A DNA stretch of 64,000 bases from an uncultured bacterium (lineage in GTDB: Bacteria; Cyanobacteriota; Vampirovibrionia; Gastranaerophilales; Gastranaerophilaceae): NCBI GenBank assembly GCA_902776035.1, contig CACYOO010000004.1, positions 62,001 to 126,000 of the forward strand, in the 5' to 3' direction. Made by a program: the position numbers and the translations under genes. Under the pieces are notes generated by a model. That model did no database searches. It was not told the DNA's origin and saw only the letters and a program-made list of their open reading frames with translations. Numbering within the stretch: the stretch's first letter is position 1; each line of letters starts with the position of its first letter. Below, piece after piece: positions 1-8,693 of this stretch.

Positions 1-2
1 AT

Positions 3-32
3 AAAAAGGTTGACATCTTAGTTAACCTTTTT
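3..32. terminator. Bidirectional hairpin terminator
   Basis: A 12-bp stem (AAAAAGGTTGAC at 3-14 against GTTAACCTTTTT at 21-32, one G-U pair) closes a six-base loop and has A-run and T-run flanks. It probably ends a gene left of the window and isolates the operon that starts at 177. Confidence 0.75.
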
Positions 33-112
33 GTGTTTGTGATTTGTAATTAAAAAAGATATGTATGGTACAAAAATAATAGTAGCCAGCAATTCCGAAA
101 ATAAAACATTAT

Positions 113-142
113 TTGACATTAAATGTATATATATTGTATAAA
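113..142 (+). promoter_or_regulatory. sigma70-type promoter for the DUF350 operon
   Basis: A perfect -35 TTGACA (113-118) is followed after 18 bases by -10 TATAAA (137-142). Transcription would start near 149, giving a leader of about 28 nt before the first gene at 177, which has an AGGAG at 164-168. This is one of the two best-matching sigma70 promoters I see in the window. Confidence 0.75.
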
Positions 143-176
143 TAAATGATATATATATTTAAATAGGAGTTATTTA

Positions 177-1046
177 ATGAAAACTGTTTTAATAAGCTTT
201 ATATATCTTGCAGTATCTTTATTAATATTAATATTTGCAAGATTTATCTTTAAAAAATTCGTAAAATACGATTTAACAGAGGAGGCAAAATCTTGTAATG
301 CTACTGCTATAGTTCCTTATGGCGGATTTTTATTTGGTATGGTGTTTATTCTTGCAGCTGCTTATTCAGGAAATAGCGTTAATGCTTTTTATATTGACTT
401 ATTAACATATATTGGCTATTCTATTTTGGGTTTATGTTTAATGATTTTTTCCGGTTGGATAGTCGAAAAAACTGTACTTTATAAATTCAATAATGTTGAT
501 GAAATTGTTAGAGATAGGAATATGGGTACGGCTGCGGTTCATTTTGGAATTTATGTTGCATCGGGCTTGATAATATCTGCATGTATTGCGGGGGATAATC
601 AAAGCGTACATAATTTAAAATATTATGGATTTATTTCGACAATAGTCTATTATTGTTTGGGTATTTTGTTCTTAACATTTTTTACCAAACTTTATGATAT
701 TATGACACCATTTTCTTTATTGGAAGAAATTGAAAAAGATAATGTTGCTGTTGGAGTTGCTTTTGGTGGAAATATTATTGCTATAGGTATTATACTTATG
801 AAAGCTACGTTAGGTGATGTTGGAACTTGGCAGCATGGGTTATTATTATATTTTATTGATTTATCCGCAATTATATTAATATTACCTTGTGTAAGGTATG
901 TGCTTGATAAGTTTATTGTTCAATCAATAAAAATAGGAGAGGAAATAAAAAATAATAATATTGCAGCAGGTTTTACAGAAGCATTCGCTATTATTTGTTT
1001 TGCGTTGTTGATTTTCTTTATAATAGATTTTGTTAATATGGTGTAG
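177..1046 (+). CDS. DUF350 family membrane protein
   Basis: A 289-residue polytopic inner-membrane protein with about eight hydrophobic segments arranged as two similar halves, typical of tandem DUF350 (E. coli YjfL type). Function is unknown. In other bacteria DUF350 genes sit beside polyamine-handling enzymes (the yjfK-yjfL-yjfM-yjfC locus), and here a spermidine synthase-like gene closes the same operon, so a role in polyamine-linked envelope physiology is plausible but inferred. The start follows an AGGAG motif with good spacing. It is the first gene of a four-gene operon (177-3434) and is separated from the next by 3 bases. Confidence 0.75.
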   Translation: MKTVLISFIYLAVSLLILIFARFIFKKFVKYDLTEEAKSCNATAIVPYGGFLFGMVFILAAAYSGNSVNAFYIDLLTYIGYSILGLCLMIFSGWIVEKTVLYKFNNVDEIVRDRNMGTAAVHFGIYVASGLIISACIAGDNQSVHNLKYYGFISTIVYYCLGILFLTFFTKLYDIMTPFSLLEEIEKDNVAVGVAFGGNIIAIGIILMKATLGDVGTWQHGLLLYFIDLSAIILILPCVRYVLDKFIVQSIKIGEEIKNNNIAAGFTEAFAIICFALLIFFIIDFVNMV

Positions 1047-1049
1047 TGT

Positions 1050-1658
1050 ATGAAAATTGAAAAAATTGATATTTTCGAAAAAGATTTGTTTATAAATAAT
1101 ATTTGCATTATTATTTCAATTTTCTGTTTATTATTTTTTATAACGGCATTTAAAATAGATAGTTCTGTAGAAGCAAGTAAAAAGTATTATGATATCTCTG
1201 AGGGAGCTTATTATGGTCCTATAGTAATAAAAGATAAGCCCAAAGTGTGTACAATACATGCATCAACTTATGGTTTGAATAACAGTAGTTTTTATTTGTC
1301 AGGAGAGGTTCTTGATGAAGATAAAGAAACTTTATTTGAATTTGGTAAAGAATTTTGGCATGAAGACGGTTACGACAGTGAGGGTTATTATTCTGAAGGG
1401 GATTACAATTCTGATATTGACCTTACTTTTGATAAAGCCGGAAAATATTATATACAATTTCATTCAAATAATGTTTTAAAAACTGAAAAAATGCCTCATG
1501 ATGTGAGCATTAAAATAGAACTTAAAAAGGGAAGTGCTTTACCTTATTTATATTTTGGAATATTAGGTGTAATAATTGCAATTTTTGTATTTTTCTCTAA
1601 TGCTTCAAACCGTGAATGGTATAATGAGTTTATGGAAGAGCATTTGTTGGAGGATTAA
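1050..1658 (+). CDS. Hypothetical bitopic membrane protein in DUF350 operon
   Basis: A 202-residue protein with one hydrophobic segment at about 17-36 and another at about 165-183, enclosing a hydrophilic domain of roughly 125 residues. That domain is Tyr/Asp/Gly-rich around 95-125 and looks beta-rich. By topology the domain would lie on the periplasmic side; this is inferred. I do not recognise the family. The gene is packed between the DUF350 gene (3-base gap) and the small lipoprotein-like gene (2-base gap), so it should work with the membrane-anchored spermidine synthase-like enzyme encoded downstream. Confidence 0.6.
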   Translation: MKIEKIDIFEKDLFINNICIIISIFCLLFFITAFKIDSSVEASKKYYDISEGAYYGPIVIKDKPKVCTIHASTYGLNNSSFYLSGEVLDEDKETLFEFGKEFWHEDGYDSEGYYSEGDYNSDIDLTFDKAGKYYIQFHSNNVLKTEKMPHDVSIKIELKKGSALPYLYFGILGVIIAIFVFFSNASNREWYNEFMEEHLLED

Positions 1659-1660
1659 GT

Positions 1661-1906
1661 ATGAGAAAACGAAAAGTTTTTTATATGGTTTGCTATATAT
1701 TACTAATCCTGTTCTGTATGTCTTTATATACGGCTTGTGGTAAGATGTCCGCAAGAGGGTACGGTTATCCGGGATATGGCGGGTTTTACAGACATCATTA
1801 TTTTTATTATACCAATTCGGATTTATACTACTATGGAAAAAGTAATCGTGAAAACAGTCTTTCCGGTTCAAAATACTCTCAAAGAGGTATAAATGGAGGA
1901 AAGTAA
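1661..1906 (+). CDS. Small Tyr/Gly-rich lipoprotein-like protein
   Basis: An 81-residue protein with a basic start, a hydrophobic stretch at 7-23 and a cysteine at residue 26 in the context LYTAC, which is an imperfect lipobox. The mature part is unusual: many Tyr and Gly residues plus a His pair (YRHHYFYY), then a polar tail. It overlaps the next gene by 14 bases, which implies translational coupling. No function can be assigned. The atypical lipobox (Tyr at -3) leaves open a simple signal anchor instead of lipidation. Confidence 0.55.
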   Translation: MRKRKVFYMVCYILLILFCMSLYTACGKMSARGYGYPGYGGFYRHHYFYYTNSDLYYYGKSNRENSLSGSKYSQRGINGGK

Positions 1907-3434
1907 AAAAAGTTTTTTATCAAACAAAGATGCTCTTGTACTATTATTTTGTGTGTTTATAACAGGATATTGTACGATTATTTATGAACTTCTAATCGGG
2001 AGTATTTCTTCCTATTTTATAGGAGATAGTATAAAACAATTTTCTATTACTATAGGTCTTACAATGACAGCTATGGGAATTGGAACACTTGTTTCAAGAT
2101 TTGTAAAAAACAATTTGATATACAAATTTATTGTTGTTGAAGTTGTGCTTGCAATATTTGGTGGATTTTCCGTGCCAATTTTGTATTATATTTACTCGTT
2201 ACAAATATTTTACTATCCTGTAATGTGTTTTTTGATAATTATAATAGGAACTCTTATAGGGCTTGAAATACCTCTTTTGACAAGAATTTTAGAAAAATAT
2301 TTTCAATTGAGAGAAAATATTTCAAATGTTTTATCTCTTGATTATTTGGGAGCATTTATTGCATCTCTTATTTTTCCATTTATTTTATTGCCAATTGTCG
2401 GTATATTTAATACATCTGTTTTGACGGGTTTGTTAAATATGGTTATCGCAATATTTGCATTTAACAGATTTAAAAATAAGTTAACTCGTAAAAAGCAGAT
2501 TATAGTTATAAACCAATGTATTTTTATTACATTTTTTTTGATAGCTTTTTTAATATTTTCTAAAGGTATATCTACATATCTTGAAAAATCAATGTATGAT
2601 GATAGAGTTATATTTACAAAACAGACAAAATATCAAAAACTTGTAATTACTAAAAATAAGGCAGATATTAGATTATTTATAGATGGAAATGTTCAATTTT
2701 CGACTATTGATGAATACAGGTATCATGAATTATTAGTGCATATACCGATGTCTTTTGCTAAAAATCATGAAAATATACTTGTTCTTGGTGGCGGAGATGG
2801 CTTAGCCGCAAGAGAAATTTTAAAATACAATGACGTAAAAAATATTACAGTTGTTGATTTGGATAAAGAAATGACTGATTTAGCAGTTAATAATAAGATT
2901 TTTGCTCAATTAAATAATAATAGTTTTAAAAATTCTAAAGTAAAAGTGATAAATACGGATGCATTCAAATTTTTGGAAAATTCCGATACTTTTTATGATG
3001 TAATAATAGTAGATTTGCCTGATCCCAACAATTCTTCGTTAGCAAGATTATACAGTAGGGAATTTTATAAAACCGCAAGAAAAAAACTTGCAAAAAATGG
3101 TATTTTAGTAACACAGGCAACAAGTCCTTTCTTTTCACCTGAGGCATATTGGTGTGTCAGTGAAACTTTAAAATCTGCGGGCTTTAAGTTTGTAAAGCCG
3201 TATCATACTTATGTTCCGTCATTTGGTGATTGGGGATTTGTCTTAGCAAGTAATTTGCCGATAAATATTTCAAAAATAGATATAAAAGTTCCTGCAAAAT
3301 ATATTGAGAATAAGGCAATAGAAAATTATTTTTATATAGAAAAAGATTTATACAGAAAAAATATAAAACCATCCACTCTTGATAAACCAAAAATTTTGGA
3401 ATACTACTTAAATGGCTGGAGATATTGGAACTGA
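1893..3434 (+). CDS. Membrane-anchored spermidine synthase-like protein
   Basis: A 513-residue fusion of an N-terminal membrane region (about seven segments, residues 15-225) and a C-terminal polyamine aminopropyltransferase domain. The domain carries the family signature DGNVQFSTIDEYRYHE, the SAM-binding glycine loop LVLGGGDG, an acidic VVDLD at the end of the next strand and the catalytic-type DLPDP. By homology it would transfer an aminopropyl group from decarboxylated SAM to an amine, but no SAM decarboxylase gene is visible here, so the donor is unproven. The start overlaps the preceding gene and has an AGAGG six bases upstream. It is the last gene of the DUF350 operon and ends 7 bases from a convergent gene. 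Confidence 0.8.
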   Translation: MEESKKSFLSNKDALVLLFCVFITGYCTIIYELLIGSISSYFIGDSIKQFSITIGLTMTAMGIGTLVSRFVKNNLIYKFIVVEVVLAIFGGFSVPILYYIYSLQIFYYPVMCFLIIIIGTLIGLEIPLLTRILEKYFQLRENISNVLSLDYLGAFIASLIFPFILLPIVGIFNTSVLTGLLNMVIAIFAFNRFKNKLTRKKQIIVINQCIFITFFLIAFLIFSKGISTYLEKSMYDDRVIFTKQTKYQKLVITKNKADIRLFIDGNVQFSTIDEYRYHELLVHIPMSFAKNHENILVLGGGDGLAAREILKYNDVKNITVVDLDKEMTDLAVNNKIFAQLNNNSFKNSKVKVINTDAFKFLENSDTFYDVIIVDLPDPNNSSLARLYSREFYKTARKKLAKNGILVTQATSPFFSPEAYWCVSETLKSAGFKFVKPYHTYVPSFGDWGFVLASNLPINISKIDIKVPAKYIENKAIENYFYIEKDLYRKNIKPSTLDKPKILEYYLNGWRYWN

Positions 3435-3441
3435 GATTTAA

Positions 3442-4395
3442 TTAATTTAAAAAACAGGCAGAGCAATGATTTTCTCCAACATGTCTTAAATCAGGTATTT
3501 TTTTACAACATAAATCTGGCATGTTAAACTCACATCTATTGTGGAATTTACAACCTTTGATATTATCGTTTATCATTGGGGGATGTCCTTTTATTGCAAA
3601 GAGTTTTTTATTTCTGTTTTCAGGTAATGATTTTAAAAGACCTATAGAATAAGGATGGTTTGTATTTTTAAAAAACTCATCCGTTTTTGCGTTTTCTACA
3701 ATATTTCCTGCATACATAACCGATACTTCATCTGCATTTTGGTAAACTACGGCTAAATCATGAGTGATAAGTAAAATAGCTGTATTTTTTTCTTTTTTAA
3801 TATCTTTCAAAATTTGCATTATTTGTGCCTGAATAGTTACATCTAGTGCTGTTGTCGGTTCGTCTGCAATTATTAATTCTGCATTACATGCAAGAGCCAT
3901 TGCAATAATTGCACGCTGACGCATACCACCTGAAAATTCATACGGATATTGATTAAATCGTTCTTTTGCTGAAGGTATTTTTACATTATCTAATGCCTCT
4001 ATAGCAGCTCTTTTTGCCTCATTACCATACAAATTTTGGTGAAGTTCTATTATTTCAACAAGTTGATTTCCAACAGTGTATAATGGATTGAGTGAAGTCA
4101 TTGGATCTTGAGGAATTAGTGCTATATGAGCACCTCTGTAATCTTTTAATTCTGATTGAGAAATTCCAAGCAAATTTTTGCCTTTAAATAAAATTTCTCC
4201 ATCGGTTATTTTAGCTGTTTTAGGAATTAATCCAAGAATACTCATAGCCGTTATAGATTTTCCGCAACCTGATTCACCTACAAGTGCATGTGTTTCACCT
4301 GTGTGTATTTTAAGTGAAACATTATTTAATGCATTGAAATAACCTTTTTCTGTATTAAATCCTAAAACAAGATTGTTAATCTCCAATAAATCCAT
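3442..4395 (-). CDS. Oligopeptide/dipeptide ABC transporter ATPase (OppD/DppD type)
   Basis: A 317-residue nucleotide-binding subunit that would power peptide or related solute uptake. Walker A is GESGCGKS, the signature loop is FSGGMRQR, Walker B is LIIADEPTTALD, and the H-loop is in LLITHDLAV. The C-terminal oligo_HPY extension has a cysteine cluster (CKFHNRC, later CC and CSAC) like that reported to hold an iron-sulfur cluster in some OppD/DppD proteins. No permease or binding-protein genes adjoin it, so it is an orphan in this window. I start it at the ATG at 4395; an upstream in-frame GTG at 4410 overlaps a TATAAT and is less likely. Confidence 0.85.
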   Translation of the reverse strand: MDLLEINNLVLGFNTEKGYFNALNNVSLKIHTGETHALVGESGCGKSITAMSILGLIPKTAKITDGEILFKGKNLLGISQSELKDYRGAHIALIPQDPMTSLNPLYTVGNQLVEIIELHQNLYGNEAKRAAIEALDNVKIPSAKERFNQYPYEFSGGMRQRAIIAMALACNAELIIADEPTTALDVTIQAQIMQILKDIKKEKNTAILLITHDLAVVYQNADEVSVMYAGNIVENAKTDEFFKNTNHPYSIGLLKSLPENRNKKLFAIKGHPPMINDNIKGCKFHNRCEFNMPDLCCKKIPDLRHVGENHCSACFLN

Positions 4396-4407
4396 AATAC
4401 AATTATA
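4396..4407 (-). promoter_or_regulatory. -10 box placed for a leaderless start
   Basis: On the minus strand TATAAT (4407-4402) is followed by six bases and then the ATG at 4395 of the OppD-like gene, with no Shine-Dalgarno. Transcription would begin at or next to the start codon. Confidence 0.5.
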
Positions 4408-4565
4408 CACGATATAAATAAAAATACATTATCTTTAGAGAGGATTTTTATGTGATAAATTTAAAACACATTTCTCTTTACAAAAATTTACATGTGTTAA
4501 AGATTATCATAAATCCTGTCGATATACATGAGGTATAGTAGAAAATAAAATAAGGAGTGTATAGT

Positions 4566-6206
4566 ATGGTAGATGGAATTAATAGTAATCAAAGTTCAGA
4601 GATTTATAAAAAGCAAAATACAAGCAGTACTAGTTCTTCATCTGGTGTGAACAGTACATCTGACTGGGAGTTAAAAGCACAAGCATCTGTTGAATCATGG
4701 CTTGCAAATTTGCCGGAATCAAGTGATGAGGGAGATGTAACTTATGATACAACAGTCGAGGATTTAAAGAAACAACTCGAAGAACTTAAAAATCTTCAAA
4801 ATACTGAACCATCTGGATTTGAAAAAGGAATACAGATTGCAAGTACACTTGCATCAGGTGCAACACAGATATTATCGGCTCTAAATACAGGTGGTGATGG
4901 CAGTACAAGCGGTCCATCAAATCTTGAAAGTGCTATGAAGGCATGCCAAGCTGATAATCCTACACAATCTGATGTTACGGCTTTAAATAAATATATAACA
5001 AAAGCTGAAAATAAACTTAATAAAAAATTGTCTGATATGACAAAAAATAGCGCACAACTGCAAAATTTACAGAATTCACTTGCATCTGATATAGTTAAGC
5101 AGGAACGAAACATTCAAAACATTGATAATGCATTAAGTAACATTAATCAACAGGCAACTTCTGTTGAAGTTGAAATTGATGGTGTTTCTCAACAAATATC
5201 TGCAAATGAAGAAGCTACAGGTGAAAAAAAGACGACGATAGAAAAATATGCCGGAGCACAACAAGAAGGAGAAACAAAATTAAGCCAACTTGGTAGAGCA
5301 TTAACTAAGGCAAATGGAGATAAAGACTTAAAACAAGCTGAAATTAACTCTCTTAAAGTGCCAAATCAGAATGATTATTATGAAGAACAAACTGTAACAA
5401 AAAGTGATGGCACGACAGAAACAAAAAAGGTTCTAAATTCAGATAAATATGAGCAAGCAAAAAAAGCTTATGAAGACACAAAAGCTGAAAAAGAAAGAGA
5501 ATTAGATAAAATAAAAAATGATATAGCTGATTTACAATCTTGTATTCAAGTAGGAAATCAAACAATGGCTCAAATAGCCGAAAGTAGAGATAAAGCAGAT
5601 GGTGAATTAGACATGCTGCTTAACTCTAACTCTGAGTTAAAGGGTAATCAGGATAAATTACAAGCTGAAAAAACACGTCTAAAAAATGAAGCTTCAAATG
5701 CACAATCAAGTAGAACTGATGCAGCAACAGCAAAGACACAAACAGAACAAGATAAAGCAAAAGCAGAAAAAGAACTTCAAAAATCAAGAGAAAAATTAGA
5801 TGAATTGTATAATGAAAAGCAGCAAATAGACAATGCAAAAGCAATACGTGATGCTGCTCAGGCAAAAATTAACGGTGGTACGCCAAGTACGACTGCAAAG
5901 GGTAACACCGGTAAACCAAGTACAACTACAACTGGTACACCGGGTGCAACGACTACAGGTACACCAAGTACAACTACACCTAGTACTACAAGCAGGGCTC
6001 CTAATGAATTATCTGAAGTTGTTGTAACAGCTAAACGTATGGCAAATGGAGAAACCAGAGAAGCTACAGCAGATGACGGAACAAAGGTTAAAATAACCAA
6101 AGTTGCTGATGGACAATATACTGTAGCAGATGTAAACGGACAAGTTATAAAACGAGGTGATACAAGCGTTTTAGAGGGTTATGGTTTTGCTAATCTGACT
6201 CCGTGA
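4566..6206 (+). CDS. Hypothetical coiled-coil protein with Thr/Pro repeats
   Basis: A 546-residue acidic, alanine/lysine/glutamate-rich protein without signal peptide or membrane segment. Residues 1-30 are Ser/Thr-rich, about 55-80 and 150-430 are heptad-like coiled coil, about 440-480 are Gly/Thr/Pro repeats (TTTGTPS-like), and the last 65 residues form a small domain starting ELSEVVVTAKR, a stretch that resembles a TonB box. I do not recognise the family. The start was chosen at the ATG at 4566 because AAGGAG lies 8 bases before it; a GTG at 4557 lies within that ribosome site. The repeat tract and coiled coil suggest a secreted or structural protein, which is inference. Confidence 0.6.
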   Translation: MVDGINSNQSSEIYKKQNTSSTSSSSGVNSTSDWELKAQASVESWLANLPESSDEGDVTYDTTVEDLKKQLEELKNLQNTEPSGFEKGIQIASTLASGATQILSALNTGGDGSTSGPSNLESAMKACQADNPTQSDVTALNKYITKAENKLNKKLSDMTKNSAQLQNLQNSLASDIVKQERNIQNIDNALSNINQQATSVEVEIDGVSQQISANEEATGEKKTTIEKYAGAQQEGETKLSQLGRALTKANGDKDLKQAEINSLKVPNQNDYYEEQTVTKSDGTTETKKVLNSDKYEQAKKAYEDTKAEKERELDKIKNDIADLQSCIQVGNQTMAQIAESRDKADGELDMLLNSNSELKGNQDKLQAEKTRLKNEASNAQSSRTDAATAKTQTEQDKAKAEKELQKSREKLDELYNEKQQIDNAKAIRDAAQAKINGGTPSTTAKGNTGKPSTTTTGTPGATTTGTPSTTTPSTTSRAPNELSEVVVTAKRMANGETREATADDGTKVKITKVADGQYTVADVNGQVIKRGDTSVLEGYGFANLTP

Positions 6207-6222
6207 TTATATTGAATAAAAT

Positions 6223-6256
6223 AAAAAAGTCCAAGAAATTATTCTTGGACTTTTTT
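6223..6256. terminator. Bidirectional terminator between convergent genes
   Basis: A perfect 15-bp stem (6223-6237 against 6242-6256) with a 4-base loop, starting in A6 and ending in T6. It serves the coiled-coil gene on the plus strand and the stomatin/NfeD genes on the minus strand. Confidence 0.9.
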
Positions 6257-6274
6257 ATATATCTTATTTATGAG

Positions 6275-7258
6275 TTATTTTACGTTTTTAACTCCGTCAA
6301 ACATTTGTTTTATACCATCAACAGAGGATAATACTCCTGTTGCTTCATAAGGCATGTAAACAACTTTGTTATTTTGTCCTGATGCAATACCCTTTAGTGT
6401 TTCTAAATATTTCATAGCTATTAAATATTGGTCAGGTTTACCATTGTTACCTATTGCATCAATTATCATTTGTACTGCCTGCTTTTCACCTTCAGCTTCC
6501 AATACTCTTGCTTTTGCAATACCGTCTGCTTTTAAGATTGCAGCTTGTTTTTCACCTTCTGCTCTGTTAATTGCAGCTTCTTTTTCACCTTGTGCTTTTA
6601 AAATCATTGACTGTTTTTGTCCTTCGGATTCAAGTATAACCGCACGTTTTTCTCTCTCTGCTTTCATTTGTTTTTCCATTGCCTGTTGTATATCAGCAGG
6701 AGGGTTGATGTCTTGAAGTTCTACTCTGTTTACTTTTACACCCCATTTGCTTGTAGCATCATCAAGTATTTGTCTTAATTCTTTGTTAATTTTATCTCTT
6801 GAAATAAGAGTTTCATCCAAATCTAATTGACCTACAAGGTTTCTTAAGTTTGTTTGTGTTAATTTTTCGATTGCATCTATTAAATTTGATATTTCATATA
6901 CTGCTGATTTTGCGTCAACTATTTGAAAATATAAAAGAGCATTTATACTAATTGTAACATTATCCTTTGTGATTACGTTTTGTCTTTTAAAATCATGAAC
7001 AGACTCTCTTTTATCAATTCTGTGTAAAACTTTTGTATATGAATATACCTGTCCTTCAGGACCTATTTGTGATACTTTCCAATTCATGTTAGCAGGTGTA
7101 TCAACAAACGGTATAATAAAATTTAAACCCGGTGTAAGTGTTCTGTGATACTTTCCGAAACGTTCTATAATTACTTCTTCCATTTGTTGAACAATGACAA
7201 CACCTTTTAAAATATATACTACTGCTAGTACAAATACCATAGTCATTAAAAAAGACAT
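6275..7258 (-). CDS. SPFH/stomatin family membrane protease-associated protein
   Basis: A 327-residue protein with one N-terminal membrane segment (about 3-22), the SPFH/band-7 domain (VIERFGKYHRTLTPGLNF onward) and a long Ala/Glu coiled coil near 185-260 with the repeated EGEKQAAI-like units typical of QmcA/stomatin. The family forms oligomeric membrane scaffolds and often acts with NfeD and membrane proteases. The NfeD-like gene sits directly upstream on the same strand with a 24-base gap, matching that conserved pair. An AAGGAG precedes the start by 9 bases. Function beyond scaffolding cannot be read from the sequence. Confidence 0.88.
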   Translation of the reverse strand: MSFLMTMVFVLAVVYILKGVVIVQQMEEVIIERFGKYHRTLTPGLNFIIPFVDTPANMNWKVSQIGPEGQVYSYTKVLHRIDKRESVHDFKRQNVITKDNVTISINALLYFQIVDAKSAVYEISNLIDAIEKLTQTNLRNLVGQLDLDETLISRDKINKELRQILDDATSKWGVKVNRVELQDINPPADIQQAMEKQMKAEREKRAVILESEGQKQSMILKAQGEKEAAINRAEGEKQAAILKADGIAKARVLEAEGEKQAVQMIIDAIGNNGKPDQYLIAMKYLETLKGIASGQNNKVVYMPYEATGVLSSVDGIKQMFDGVKNVK

Positions 7259-7282
7259 TTAAATTTCTCCTTATAAAACTTA

Positions 7283-7720
7283 TTATCTAACACTCTTAAC
7301 ATACATTGTAAGCTGTTCATTTCTTACAATTTCAACTTCACATCCTTCTGCAAAAACATCATTTTGTTCTATAGAACGAGCATCCCAGCGTTCACCGTAA
7401 ATAGATATAGCACCGTCAGAATTTGTAACCTCTTTTATTACTTTTGCTTTTTTACCTATATATTGTCCTGAAATACCTGTTTCTTTTGACTTTTCATCTT
7501 CCGGTTTATCTTTTGCCAAGAATGGGCGAAAGATAAGAAGTGATAAAACAGATGAAACCGCAAAAATCAAAACCAAAATAGGAACGGAACTGATAAATCC
7601 CGAAAAAATTGAGGTTACAAATGCGCCAATTGCCATTGCAAGAAAGAATTGAAACGGAAAAAATAATTCCAATAACAAAAATAACAAGCCGGCAAAAATG
7701 CAAAACTGCCATAATGTCAT
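7283..7720 (-). CDS. NfeD-like membrane protein
   Basis: A 145-residue protein with three hydrophobic segments (about 5-70) followed by a C-terminal OB-fold-type NfeD domain (about 85-145: GKKAKVIKEV, GAISIYGERWDARS). This is the short NfeD form that partners stomatin/SPFH proteins; the gene for such a partner lies immediately downstream. The start has GGAGAA ten bases upstream, 6 bases after the stop of the DUF1858 gene, so all three genes are probably co-transcribed. Confidence 0.85.
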   Translation of the reverse strand: MTLWQFCIFAGLLFLLLELFFPFQFFLAMAIGAFVTSIFSGFISSVPILVLIFAVSSVLSLLIFRPFLAKDKPEDEKSKETGISGQYIGKKAKVIKEVTNSDGAISIYGERWDARSIEQNDVFAEGCEVEIVRNEQLTMYVKSVR

Positions 7721-7726
7721 AGAAAA

Positions 7727-7927
7727 TTATTCTCCGATAACTTCGTTCATTTCTTTAACCATAGCATCAATATCTATGCCATGAACTTTAGCTCCTGCTT
7801 CCAAATTTTCAAAATGTGCTGCAGCACAGCCAATACATCCCATTCCAAATTTTTGAAAAATTTCAACTGTTTCAGGGTGTTCTTGTACAATATCCATAAT
7901 TCCCATTTCTTTTGTTATTTTTGACAT
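7727..7927 (-). CDS. DUF1858 domain protein
   Basis: A 66-residue protein that consists only of the DUF1858 fold. It carries GMGCIGCAAAHFENLEAGA, where the CxxC is the conserved feature of the family (also found at the start of some hybrid-cluster proteins and other redox enzymes). The role is unknown; metal or redox sensing is a common suggestion. I start it at 7927, where AAGGAG lies 7 bases upstream, rather than at an in-frame ATG 57 bases earlier that has no ribosome site. It begins the NfeD-stomatin transcription unit and is divergent from the Q-rich gene. Confidence 0.8.
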   Translation of the reverse strand: MSKITKEMGIMDIVQEHPETVEIFQKFGMGCIGCAAAHFENLEAGAKVHGIDIDAMVKEMNEVIGE

Positions 7928-8024
7928 ATTTTTACTCCTTTTGTTGACTTTAAAAAACACATCATTAAATAAATTATATAACAAAATAGATTATATAACA
8001 AAAATGGAAAAGGGGAAGAGGATT

Positions 8025-8537
8025 ATGGAACAATTTTTAAAAAACTTTTTTAATGACAATTCTTTATGCGTTGGCTTATGCGATTTATCAAGAAAAACTG
8101 ATGAAATTTTAACAGCAAATGTTTATAAATCAGAAAATTTATTAAAACCGCAAGCTGCACCTGAATATATTAAGCCGCAACAAAAAATTGAAGAACCACA
8201 AATTCAAAAAGCAAAACAAACATTAGCACAATACTTTTTAGCACAACAACAGGAATATGCTGAAAAACAAAAAGTTTTACAACAAAATCAAATGCAAAAT
8301 ACAATAGTTAATCAAACTGTAAATGTTGTAAAAACTCAACCTCAAGATACATTAAAAAAACAAGCAGAGAACAGCAGATTAAGCTGGGCTGCACAATATC
8401 TTAATTCAAAACCAAATAATTTTGTTCCTCAAAAACAAGAAGTAAAAAATATTATACCAAAAACAACGACAATAATAGAAGGAAGCAGAAAAAAAGTTAT
8501 TTCTGCAGCTGTCCCAACAAGGATAGTCGGAAGGTAA
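8025..8537 (+). CDS. Hypothetical glutamine/lysine-rich protein
   Basis: A 170-residue hydrophilic protein rich in Gln, Lys and Asn (for example QYFLAQQQEYAEKQKVLQQ), with no signal peptide, membrane segment or recognisable domain. The ATG at 8025 is preceded by GGGGAAGAGG; earlier in-frame ATGs (7941, 8004) overlap the divergent promoter region. It stands alone and is followed by its own hairpin terminator. It may be an adaptor or largely disordered protein, but nothing in the sequence decides this. Confidence 0.55.
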   Translation: MEQFLKNFFNDNSLCVGLCDLSRKTDEILTANVYKSENLLKPQAAPEYIKPQQKIEEPQIQKAKQTLAQYFLAQQQEYAEKQKVLQQNQMQNTIVNQTVNVVKTQPQDTLKKQAENSRLSWAAQYLNSKPNNFVPQKQEVKNIIPKTTTIIEGSRKKVISAAVPTRIVGR

Positions 8538-8553
8538 AAAGGAAGTAAGTGTT

Positions 8554-8594
8554 GCAAAAACCTTGAAAGTTTATGAGCTTTTAAGGTTTTTTGC
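8554..8594 (+). terminator. Rho-independent terminator
   Basis: GCAAAAACCTT (8554-8564) pairs with AAGGTTTTTTGC (8583-8594), and the inner GAAAG/CTTTT can extend the stem. The T-run lies in the 3' arm. It ends the Q-rich gene. Confidence 0.75.
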
Positions 8595-8693
8595 GTATAG
8601 CTGTATATATAAAACCTGCATAAATATCATTTGCATAATTTGTTTTTTGATTTAAAATTAATGTGTTAGTTACTTCAAAAAAGGAGATTTCAA

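Noticed and set aside
5833-6100. ORFs in other frames over the Thr/Pro repeat tract, including an 80-residue Val/Pro-rich antisense frame
   Set aside because: Low-complexity repeats keep all frames open; only the 4566-6206 frame has a ribosome site and continuous coding pattern.
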